A DNA stretch of 32,859 bases from Coriobacteriia bacterium. GTDB taxonomy: Bacteria; Actinomycetota; Coriobacteriia; Anaerosomatales; PALSA-660. The position numbers were made by a program, and so were the translations under genes. The notes under the pieces were generated by a model. It was given only the letters and a program-made list of their open reading frames with translations. It ran no database searches and had not been told where the DNA came from. The first letter of the stretch is position 1; each line of letters begins with the position of its first letter. The DNA lies in assembly GCA_025361885.1 (NCBI GenBank), contig JANYJF010000058.1, positions 1-32,859 on the forward strand, given 5' to 3'. Positions 23,260 to 30,443 of this stretch are shown here, piece by piece.

Positions 23260-23595
23260 TCAGCCGGGGTCGCGAGTGTGCGGGTGGTCGGTCGGGCCTG
23301 GCCTTGGGGGCGCGAGGCCTTGCACACGGGTGACGGCTGCGGCCACGGCGCTCCCGCCGGTTCTGCACGCACCCGCTGGAAGCGCGCCGCTCACGATCCC
23401 GACCGCTGTGGCCAAGCACGAGCGATTGCCGCAAACGCCGCAATCTGCGCCCGGCAGAGCGGAGAGCACCGCTTGGAGCCTCGGGTCGGGCGTGTGGCTG
23501 ATGCGCCGACCGCGCGACGACACCGCAAGACCGGCGGTCGCCGCGCCGAGCAATGCGATCAGCCCGGCAGCCATGAGCATCACCGGCACGTCCAT
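23260..23595 (-). CDS. small membrane-anchored RnfB-like 4Fe-4S protein
   Basis: A 111-residue protein with one N-terminal membrane helix (about 5-25, VMLMAAGLIALLGAATAGLAV) and a short basic stretch. A single 4Fe-4S module of the RnfB N-terminal type (PF04060) follows: LPGADCGVCGNRSC...GACRTGG, with Cys at 52, 55, 60 and 77. The C-terminus is a Pro-rich tail. RnfB normally continues into ferredoxin domains and belongs to a six-subunit Rnf complex; neither is present here. The ATG at 23595 has GGGGGG 8 nt upstream. It lies between the hydrogenase operon and radC on the same strand, so it may pass electrons at the membrane for the hydrogenase or another partner. Antisense ORFs here lack any family pattern. 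Confidence 0.8.
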   Translation of the reverse strand: MDVPVMLMAAGLIALLGAATAGLAVSSRGRRISHTPDPRLQAVLSALPGADCGVCGNRSCLATAVGIVSGALPAGACRTGGSAVAAAVTRVQGLAPPRPGPTDHPHTRDPG

Positions 23596-23728
23596 ATCGC
23601 ACCCCCCTTGCGTCGCCCTCCACGAGCGCCTCGGCGGCGCCCCGGTCTGCCGTCAGTGTGCCACACGCACCCGTCCGATTCCCATCCGCCCTCGAACCAA
23701 CGCCTGACGGACGGGTCGCGCGCCCTCG

Positions 23729-25006
23729 TCAGTGTACTGAGCAGGACAGACACGGGTCGTATGAGCGCACAAGTTGTTCTATCAGCAGCTCGAACTCCTT
23801 CGGTGAGCGGTCCGCCACGGTCGGAGCGAACGCCCGCATGTCCGCCTCGAGGTTCGCGAGGTTCTGGGCAGTGGGCGTGATCACATCGCCGGAGGTGATG
23901 ATGCCGTTCGCGTCGATCCCGTACGAATGGTAGAGGGTGCCGCGCGGCGCCTCGGTAGCCCCGGCTCCCCAGCACTCCCGACCCAGCTCCACAGTCGCGG
24001 GCTTCGACGATCCGCCCATGTCGATGACGCGCTCGATGTAGCCGGCGCAGTGCTCGGCGGCGTCGACGAGTTCGACCGCCTGGCACAGGTTCATGTGGAA
24101 GGGATTGCGCGACGGAAGCACCAGACCGAGCCTGGCCAGAGCGGCCTTCGCGTTGGGGACGAGACGGTCGCCTGAGAGGTTGATGCGTGGCAGGGCGCCG
24201 ACCATGAAGGTGCGCCCGTCGGCCGTGGTCCGGCTGTGCTTGGCGTTGCCGTGTCCCTCGCCCGCCGACGTCTCGACGATCACGTCGCGGTACTCGGCGA
24301 CCGGTCTGCGCCACCCGCGGTCGAGAGACTCGATGTCGCCGCCGTAGATCGCGTAGTCGTCGCTCTCCACGAGCGCGAGCATGTCGCCGGCGGACGCGAA
24401 GTCCGGCAGTGCGAACGACGCGAACAGGTCGACGGTGGCAAGCACATCGTTCGCGACCTCGAGCAACTGATCGTGGATGGAGGCCAGGTCCAGCGCCTTC
24501 GGCTCCGAGGTGAAGCCGCCCACGACCGCGGTCACCGGGTGCACGGGCCGCCCCCCGACCAGCGCGGTCAGCCGGTTGCCCAGCGACTTGATCTTGAGCG
24601 CGCGCTCGACCACTTCTGGATGCGTCGCGGCGAGCGGGAAGACGCTGTCGAGCCCCACGAAGTCGGGGGCGGCGAGCACGTAGAGGTGCGTCGCATGGTT
24701 CTGGAGGAACGAGCCGTAGACGAGGAGCTTTCGTAGCATGGTCGTACGCTCAGTGACTTCGACACCCAGCGCGGCCTCGACCGCCTTGATCGACGTCAAT
24801 GCGTGGTTCGGCGAGCAGATGCCGCAGATGCGCGAAGTGATCAGCGGCGCGTCGTCGTATCGGCGTCCCACGACCATGGCCTCGAAGAACCGCGCGGGCT
24901 CCACCACATCCATGCGGACCTCGAGCACGCGACCCTCCTCGACCTTGACCGCGATGTTGCCGTGGCCCTCGATGCGGGCGATGTGTTCGATCGCAAGTTC
25001 GGCCAC
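23729..25006 (-). CDS. hydA: [NiFe] hydrogenase large (alpha) subunit, group 3b type
   Basis: This is the catalytic subunit holding the NiFe(CN)2CO site, 425 residues. The L1 motif is RICGICSPNH (Cys 61 and 64) and the L2 motif is the C-terminal DPCLSCSVH (Cys 419 and 422), so all four Ni ligands are present. The stop codon comes directly after the final His, so there is no C-terminal peptide for a maturation protease to remove. The GTG at 25006 overlaps the hydD stop by one base (TAGTG) with GGGAGG 10 nt upstream; the track start at 25015 is too close to that site. The hydB-G-D-A order equals that of the Pyrococcus furiosus soluble hydrogenase operons, which are cytosolic and NADP(H)-linked. 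Confidence 0.95.
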   Translation of the reverse strand: MAELAIEHIARIEGHGNIAVKVEEGRVLEVRMDVVEPARFFEAMVVGRRYDDAPLITSRICGICSPNHALTSIKAVEAALGVEVTERTTMLRKLLVYGSFLQNHATHLYVLAAPDFVGLDSVFPLAATHPEVVERALKIKSLGNRLTALVGGRPVHPVTAVVGGFTSEPKALDLASIHDQLLEVANDVLATVDLFASFALPDFASAGDMLALVESDDYAIYGGDIESLDRGWRRPVAEYRDVIVETSAGEGHGNAKHSRTTADGRTFMVGALPRINLSGDRLVPNAKAALARLGLVLPSRNPFHMNLCQAVELVDAAEHCAGYIERVIDMGGSSKPATVELGRECWGAGATEAPRGTLYHSYGIDANGIITSGDVITPTAQNLANLEADMRAFAPTVADRSPKEFELLIEQLVRSYDPCLSCSVH

Positions 25007-25755
25007 TAGCGGCACACCTCCCGGTCGGTGTTGTACAGGTCGAGTGCGGTGACGACCTCATCGAAGTCGTGCCCGAATGCGGCGTACACCTTCCGCGCGG
25101 CCTCCAGGTTCGCATCCGGTGCCAAGCCGCGGCAGCCGGTGCATGGCCGCCCGAGCGTCGTGCACTTCGCGTCGCACCCGCTTCGCGTGATGATCCCGAG
25201 GCACAGATCGCCGCGCCTCATGAAGCACTCGTTGCCGTGAGTCTTGCACGAGGCGCACAGCGGCTGCTCGGGCATGCCGTTCGACAGCCCCTTGAGAGCT
25301 CGTCCGAGCACCGCGAGGAACTCCGTGGTGTCGATCGGGCAGCCCGGGACGATATAGTCCACGTCGATATAGCGACTGATAGCCACGGGCGAGTGCAGAC
25401 CTGGCGTCACCGTCGCATCCTCGCCGTAGACCGCGGCGAAGCGGCAGTCCGCGTCGATGGTGCCCGCCAGCGCCGGAATGCCTCCGGTCACCGCGCACGA
25501 CCCGATCGCCACTACCACGCTCGCGGTCTCGCGAACGCGGCGTAGCAGCTCGATGTGCTCGTCGGTGGTGACCGCACCTTCGATCACCGCGACGTCATAT
25601 TCCTCGGGCATGTGTCCCGAGGACGTCAACTGCCAGTAGCGCAGGTCGATCAGCCCCAGGACCTGCAGCAGCCCCGGGTCGATGTTGGTGATCTGGACCT
25701 GACATCCGAAATCGGAGGCCAGGCTGATGATGGCAACGCTCGGCGCGTCGGCCAC
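25006..25755 (-). CDS. hydD: [NiFe] hydrogenase small (delta) subunit
   Basis: This is the electron-transfer subunit next to the NiFe site, 249 residues. Proximal-cluster positions are Cys18 (ASDFGCQVQ), Cys87 (AIGSCAVTGG) and Cys139 (IVPGCPID). The position where relatives usually have the first Cys of CxxC is Asp15. Medial and distal cluster ligands lie in the C-terminal part: LCASCKTHGNECFMRRGDLC and GCDAKCTTLGRPCTGC. There is no Tat signal, so it stays in the cytosol. The GTG at 25755 overlaps the hydG stop by one base and has AGGAGG 8 nt upstream. The stop overlaps hydA. Confidence 0.94.
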   Translation of the reverse strand: MADAPSVAIISLASDFGCQVQITNIDPGLLQVLGLIDLRYWQLTSSGHMPEEYDVAVIEGAVTTDEHIELLRRVRETASVVVAIGSCAVTGGIPALAGTIDADCRFAAVYGEDATVTPGLHSPVAISRYIDVDYIVPGCPIDTTEFLAVLGRALKGLSNGMPEQPLCASCKTHGNECFMRRGDLCLGIITRSGCDAKCTTLGRPCTGCRGLAPDANLEAARKVYAAFGHDFDEVVTALDLYNTDREVCR

Positions 25756-26621
25756 TATATCGCCTCCTGCAGGTTCATCGCTTCCCAGTAGTTGAAGACC
25801 GGTCCGTCAACGCACGCGTACTGATGGCCGACGCCACAGTGCCCGCACTTGCCCACACCGCACTTCATCCTTCGCTCGAAGCTCACATAGATCCGGTCGG
25901 CGTCGATGCTCTTCTTGCGCATCTCGGCGATGACGTACTTGTACATGACCGGCGGCCCGCAGATGGCGCCGTACGTGTTCGATGGATCCACGTCGATCCG
26001 GTCGAACAGCTTGGTCACAAGCCCTACCTCGCCCGTCCACGTCTCGTCCGCCTGGTCGACCGTCAGGACCATGTCGAAGTCGTCGCGGTGCTGCCACATC
26101 TCGAACTGGCGGCGGAACAGGATCTCGGACGGCGTCCGCGACCCGTACAGGATCGTCACATTGCCAAAAGCGTGCCGCTCGTCGTGGATGTGGTTGATGA
26201 GGCTCTTGAGTGGAGCGATCCCGAGCCCGCCAGCCACAAGCAGCACGTCGGAGCCCTTCATCTGCTCGAAGGGGAAGCCCCGGCCGAACGGCCCGCGGAT
26301 CCCGATGATGTCGCCGCATCGCATGTCGTGGAGCGCACCCGTGACGTCGCCCGCGCGGCGGACACACAACTCGATGAAGCCCTGCTTCGACGGCGCCGAT
26401 GAGATCGAGATCGGCGCCTCCCCCACACCAAAGATGGAGACTTCGACGAACTGGCCCGCCGAATGCGAGAACTCCGCGCGGCTCTCCTCGTCGATGAGGC
26501 GGAGCTCGAAGAGCTTCTCGTTGTCGGTCAGGTCGACGATCGAGGTGATGCGTGCGCGATGGGGCCGATACGGGTTGACCGTCTCGACCTCCGGATGGAC
26601 GTGCCCGTCGATGCCGATCAC
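25755..26621 (-). CDS. hydG: hydrogenase gamma subunit, FAD/NAD(P)-binding with 2Fe-2S
   Basis: This is the flavoprotein subunit that exchanges electrons with NAD(P)H, 288 residues. The FAD-binding barrel contains SAGQFVEVSIFGVGEAPISISSAP. The nucleotide-binding domain has VLLVAGGLGIAPLKSLI and GAICGPPVMYKYV. The C-terminus carries a 2Fe-2S site MKCGVGKCGHCGVGHQYACVDGPVF, as in dihydroorotate dehydrogenase PyrK and AsrB. The GTG at 26621 overlaps the hydB stop as GTGA. The 494-residue track ORF adds out-of-frame hydB sequence. AsrB of sulfite reductase is a close relative, but the neighbours settle the assignment as hydrogenase. Confidence 0.94.
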   Translation of the reverse strand: MIGIDGHVHPEVETVNPYRPHRARITSIVDLTDNEKLFELRLIDEESRAEFSHSAGQFVEVSIFGVGEAPISISSAPSKQGFIELCVRRAGDVTGALHDMRCGDIIGIRGPFGRGFPFEQMKGSDVLLVAGGLGIAPLKSLINHIHDERHAFGNVTILYGSRTPSEILFRRQFEMWQHRDDFDMVLTVDQADETWTGEVGLVTKLFDRIDVDPSNTYGAICGPPVMYKYVIAEMRKKSIDADRIYVSFERRMKCGVGKCGHCGVGHQYACVDGPVFNYWEAMNLQEAI

Positions 26622-27658
26622 TCGGCAGCCACCTCCTCGCGGCTCATGGCGCCTTGCAGGGCCGCGATGACCTCGGGCGGATTGATGCCCGCCAGGCACG
26701 CGCGCGTGCACCGGCCGCAGCCGACGCACAGCACCCGCTCGAACTTGCTCAGGTAGCCCCATTGCTTGTGGTAGTAGCGGTACTTCACCCTGCTCGAGCG
26801 ACTCTCGCGGAAGTTGGCGCCGTGCGCCACCGCCGCGAAGTCGCGGAACATGCACGAGTCCCACACACGCACCCGCTCGCCGCCGGCATGATCGGGATCG
26901 AGCACGTCCTTCACATCGAAGCAGTAGCACGTCGGGCAGACCATCGAGCACGCGCCGCACGACAGGCACCGCTCGCCGAGCTCGTCCCACACGGGGCTGT
27001 CGAACTTGGCGTCGAGCAACAGTGGGAGTTGCGAGGTGTCGAGCGGCTCCGGGAACGACGCCTTGAAGCGCGCGGTCACCTCTTGGAACCGCCGGGTGTC
27101 CTGGTGGGTGATCTCGCGGGACTCCACATGCCGGTCGATGAGTTCCGCGCCCTTGACCGAGCGCACCGACACGAAGTAGTCGGGCCCGAGATCGGACAGG
27201 AAGATGTCGAAGCCCCAGTGCGTCTCGTCGGTGCCCCATGCGTTACAGAAGCATGTGTCCGACGGCTGGCAGTTCACGCCCACGATCAGCGTGTTCTCGC
27301 GGCGCGCCTTGTAGTACGGGTCCGGGCGGTCGCCCAGGAAGACGTTGTCCATCAGCTGCAAGCCGTTGACGTCGCACGGGTGCACGCCGAACAGCACGCG
27401 CGGCGGCGCATCGACCTCGCAGTCCACGACCTCGTTGTCCGCCGTCGCGAAGCGCATGATGCGCTCGCGCGGCGGCATGAACCACTCCTTGGGTGGAAGC
27501 AGGGTCGAGTCGAAGTCCAAGCGAAGATCGCCCGGCCCCTCGAGTTCCGCGTAGACGAACGAATCGCCTTTGGCCACAGGTCCGACGACCTCGAACTCCG
27601 CGGCTAGGCCGCGGACGAGATCGGGCAGACGGTCCTTGTCGATCATCCGGAAGAACAC
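26618..27658 (-). CDS. hydB: hydrogenase beta subunit, 4Fe-4S dicluster protein
   Basis: This electron-transfer subunit links the flavin subunit to the NiFe module, 346 residues. The C-terminal part has two ferredoxin-type clusters: CLSCGACSMVCPTCYC (Cys 231, 234, 237, 241 and others) and CVGCGRCTRAC (Cys 311, 314, 317, 321). Earlier conserved segments are LFGVHPCDVNGLQLMD and NCQPSDTCFCNAWGTD, shared with AsrA-like and HydB proteins. The GTG at 27658 follows AAGG closely; an ATG four codons in (27646) is the alternative. It is the first gene of the hyd operon, 80 nt after ndk, and a GC-rich hairpin lies in that gap. Confidence 0.93.
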   Translation of the reverse strand: MFFRMIDKDRLPDLVRGLAAEFEVVGPVAKGDSFVYAELEGPGDLRLDFDSTLLPPKEWFMPPRERIMRFATADNEVVDCEVDAPPRVLFGVHPCDVNGLQLMDNVFLGDRPDPYYKARRENTLIVGVNCQPSDTCFCNAWGTDETHWGFDIFLSDLGPDYFVSVRSVKGAELIDRHVESREITHQDTRRFQEVTARFKASFPEPLDTSQLPLLLDAKFDSPVWDELGERCLSCGACSMVCPTCYCFDVKDVLDPDHAGGERVRVWDSCMFRDFAAVAHGANFRESRSSRVKYRYYHKQWGYLSKFERVLCVGCGRCTRACLAGINPPEVIAALQGAMSREEVAAE

Positions 27659-27682
27659 CTTGGTGCTCGACCCCCTTTCCCC

Positions 27683-27703
27683 GCCGCGCCCCCGGGGCGC
27701 GGC
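27683..27703 (-). other. GC-rich hairpin between ndk and hydB
   Basis: An 8-bp perfect stem (GCCGCGCC / GGCGCGGC), extendable by pairing inside the 5-nt loop, lies 25 nt before the hydB start. No T-run follows on the minus strand. It may reduce read-through from ndk or stabilise the hyd message; it is not a standard terminator. Confidence 0.4.
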
Positions 27704-27738
27704 CGCCGTGTGGCAGGTCCGACTTCGCGTCGGCGCGC

Positions 27739-28143
27739 CTACTTGCCGAAGAAGATGCCGATCTCGCGCTCCGCGCTTTCAGCGGAGTCTGAGCCGTGGA
27801 TGATGTTCGCGTCCAAGATCAGACCGAAGTCGCCGCGGATCGTACCGGGAGCCGCATCCTTCGGGTTGGTCGCGCCGATGAGCTTGCGGCATACAGACAC
27901 CGCATCGGGGCCGGAGATGACCATGCGCACGACCGGGCCGGACGTCACGTAGTCCACCAACCCCTCGTAGAACGGCTTGCCCTCGTGCTCAGCGTAGTTC
28001 GCCGCGGCCTGCTCGCGGGTGAGTTGCGCCATCTCGAGCCTGTCGATCACAAGGCCCGCATCCTCGAACCGGCTCACGATGCGGCCGGTGATACGGCGGG
28101 AGACTGCGTCGGGCTTGATCATCACGTAGGTGCGTTGATCCAT
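27739..28143 (-). CDS. ndk: nucleoside diphosphate kinase
   Basis: Ndk moves the gamma phosphate from ATP to other nucleoside diphosphates through a phosphohistidine. The 134-residue protein has MDQRTYVMIKPDAVSR at the N-terminus, YVTSGPVVRMVISG in the middle, and the active-site His in ANIIHGSDSAESAEREIGIFF. Its length and motifs are typical. It lies 84 nt after the TPR gene and 80 nt before hydB on the same strand. Confidence 0.97.
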   Translation of the reverse strand: MDQRTYVMIKPDAVSRRITGRIVSRFEDAGLVIDRLEMAQLTREQAAANYAEHEGKPFYEGLVDYVTSGPVVRMVISGPDAVSVCRKLIGATNPKDAAPGTIRGDFGLILDANIIHGSDSAESAEREIGIFFGK

Positions 28144-28227
28144 GTTCGCTTCATGCTCCTTGTTCGTCGTTGTCCGCGACCGGGGCCCACACGAAGCGAC
28201 GCGGCCACGAAGGGGTCGCGTCGTCGC

Positions 28228-29592
28228 TTAGAACCCGGTCGACTGCCAGTCGTTCTTGATGCCGTTGACCTTCCAGCCCACACCCTCGCGGACGAGGTTG
28301 ATCCTGTAGTAGAGCGGTGCGTTCTTGTCGAGCTTGATGGTCACCCGCGCCGATGATTGCGCCGGACCGCGCTGGATACCGTTGATCGTATAGGTGAAGC
28401 GAAGCGGAAGCAGCTGCATCTGCTGCTTGATGTCGGCCGGAGGCACAGCGACCCAGTACGGTGTCACGTCCCGGCTGCCCAGGTGGGCGTCGATCATGCC
28501 GGCGACGGTCCCCGTCTGCGTGGGATAGCCCAACCCCGCGAACCACGCGCCCGCGATTCCGCCCGCAACGAGCAGACAGGCGATGACGACCAGCAGGATA
28601 GGGAGCCAGGCGGGACGATCCGAGTGTCGATCGCGCTTCTCGGCTTTGCGGGCCTCGCGGTCGACGACCTTCATCTCGTCATCTGTGATGGTGAAGAATC
28701 GCTCCTCACCGGTCATATCCTCGCCCTGAGAGGGCATACCGGACGGCTCTGTGTCGTGCGCGCCCTTCGCATCGCCCGCCGGGGTGGCCCGCTGCATCTC
28801 GCCGGTGGACCAGCCATCGACCATCTCGGGCGGCAGTATCGACTCGCCCTCTGATAGTGCCGTGGACGGTGCGGGTCCGCTCTCGGGCTCCTCGGGTCCG
28901 CACAGGGCGCTGACCTTGGTATAGACATCCAGGATGTCGCCGGTCAGCTCGAGACCGTACGTCTCGCGCGCCCGTGCGAGCGAGCGGCACGCCTCATGGT
29001 TGAAGCCCATCGCGGCATACGCCAGGCCGAGGTTGGCCGATGCCTTGCCCTTGGCCTTGTATGCTTCGAGTCCCAGCGCGGCCTTGTACGCCTCGACCGC
29101 CTCTTCAGGCTTGCCGAGCGCCATGAAGGCCAGGCCGAGATTGTTGAGCGCCTTGCCGGGGTCGGGATTGTCGTGGTCCCACGCGGCGGCGCGATACGAG
29201 GTCGCGGCCTCCTCGTAGCGGCCCATGTCGAACAGCGCACCGGCGCGACCCTGCTCGGCCTTGTACGGCGCGTCGTACCCGGGGGTCCGGAGCGCTTCAT
29301 CGAACACGGTGACCGCGTTGGTGAGATCGCCGGCGGCGGCGAGCGCGGCGCCGAGGTTGGCGAGAACGATCGCGCGCTTCTCGTACGCATCGTCCTTGAG
29401 GGCGTGTCCATAGACGGTGGCCGCATCGGACCAGCGGCGCAGCCTCATCAGGGCGTTGCCCGCCTGGTGGTAGGCTCGCCCGCTCTCTCCGTCGGAGTCA
29501 CTCTGCGCTACCGCCAGGTACTCCTTGGCGGCCGCACGGTAGTCGCCGGCGGCGTAGTGCCTGTCCGCCTGCTGGTAGAGATCGGGGTCCAC
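28228..29592 (-). CDS. TPR-repeat protein with single membrane span and C-terminal external domain
   Basis: 454 residues with a clear three-part design. Residues about 1-225 are five or six TPR motifs (for example YQQADRHYAAGDYRAAAKEY and KALNNLGLAFMALGKPEEAVEAYKAAL), a protein-docking superhelix. Residues about 230-325 are an acidic and then strongly basic linker. One membrane helix follows at about 328-353 (AWLPILLVVIACLLVAGGIAGAWF). The last 100 residues (TYTINGIQRGPAQSSARVTIKLDKN) look like a small folded domain, predicted outside because positive charges precede the helix. The GTG at 29592 has GAGGAGG 11 nt upstream. I recognise no named family for the whole protein; a role as membrane adaptor is inferred. 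Confidence 0.88.
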   Translation of the reverse strand: MDPDLYQQADRHYAAGDYRAAAKEYLAVAQSDSDGESGRAYHQAGNALMRLRRWSDAATVYGHALKDDAYEKRAIVLANLGAALAAAGDLTNAVTVFDEALRTPGYDAPYKAEQGRAGALFDMGRYEEAATSYRAAAWDHDNPDPGKALNNLGLAFMALGKPEEAVEAYKAALGLEAYKAKGKASANLGLAYAAMGFNHEACRSLARARETYGLELTGDILDVYTKVSALCGPEEPESGPAPSTALSEGESILPPEMVDGWSTGEMQRATPAGDAKGAHDTEPSGMPSQGEDMTGEERFFTITDDEMKVVDREARKAEKRDRHSDRPAWLPILLVVIACLLVAGGIAGAWFAGLGYPTQTGTVAGMIDAHLGSRDVTPYWVAVPPADIKQQMQLLPLRFTYTINGIQRGPAQSSARVTIKLDKNAPLYYRINLVREGVGWKVNGIKNDWQSTGF

Positions 29593-29621
29593 GGCCGCTT
29601 AGGTCCTCCTCGAGGTGCAGG

Positions 29622-30263
29622 CTACTGGGCCCGACGGACCGTCACGGAGCGCATGACGTCGCCGACCTGTATCTGCTTTACGACGTCCATGCCTTTGATG
29701 ACATGGCCGAAGACGGTGTACTGGCCGTCGAGCTGCGGAAGAGCCGCGAGCGCGAGGTAGAACTGCGATCCGGCGGAATCGGGCGCAGACGTGCGCGCCA
29801 TTGCGACGCTGCCTTCGACGTGCTTGATGTCGTTGAACTCCGCCTTCATGGTCCAACCCGGACCGCCCGTGCCCACACCGGGGTCATCCGTCTTGGAGAG
29901 CGGGTCTCCACCCTGCACCACGAACCCGGGCTCGACGCGATGGAACTTGATGCCGTTGAAATAGCCCCTGTCCGTGAGCTCGATCATGCTCGCCACGGTG
30001 TTGGGCGCCTTGTCGGCGTAGAAGGCGATCTCGATGACACCCTTGTCCGTGGTGATGACCCAGGTCTCGTCGCCCTTCACCTTCACCGTGGACGTGTGCA
30101 GCCCGGCGGGCGCAGCCGGCGACCGGCTCGCCGTGGACTCGGTCTTCGCTGCGGCGGGGGCCTGCCCGGACGACGGCGCGGCACCACAGCCCGACAGCAC
30201 GAAGCCTGCGAGCACGAGCGCCAGAAGTGCGGCGGGCGCCGCATATGAACGGGAGTCACGCAT
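29622..30263 (-). CDS. lipoprotein cyclophilin-type peptidyl-prolyl isomerase
   Basis: This is a secreted, lipid-anchored proline isomerase helping protein folding outside the membrane. From the ATG at 30263 it is 213 residues. The signal is [27 protein letters not shown] with lipobox LSGC, followed by an Ala/Pro/Ser linker and the cyclophilin domain (about 60-213). Active-site blocks are [15 protein letters not shown] (FHR with catalytic Arg), GSVAMART and [24 protein letters not shown]. An ATG four codons upstream (30275) is an alternative start. It is divergent from the EF-G gene across a 180-nt gap, and 29 nt separate it from the TPR gene. Confidence 0.95.
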   Translation of the reverse strand: MRDSRSYAAPAALLALVLAGFVLSGCGAAPSSGQAPAAAKTESTASRSPAAPAGLHTSTVKVKGDETWVITTDKGVIEIAFYADKAPNTVASMIELTDRGYFNGIKFHRVEPGFVVQGGDPLSKTDDPGVGTGGPGWTMKAEFNDIKHVEGSVAMARTSAPDSAGSQFYLALAALPQLDGQYTVFGHVIKGMDVVKQIQVGDVMRSVTVRRAQ

Positions 30264-30443
30264 GGTGCCGCCCATGGTACCACGGAAGCCCGGCACCGCC
30301 ACGCGCTCACAGGCGCACGAGGCGCTGAGCGCCGTCGCGGCGGCGGCGTCTCGTGCGCCCACCCGCGCGCGCGTGTGCTAGTGTTCTGAGCGGGTCCCGA
30401 CAGGGGCTCGGCGGTCACGTCTTACCTACGGAGGCGATGCACC

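Noticed and set aside
25755-26621. HydG/HydB as sulfite reductase AsrB/AsrA
   Set aside because: The sequences are related, but the adjoining overlapping genes are clear NiFe hydrogenase small and large subunits and no AsrC sirohaem subunit is present.
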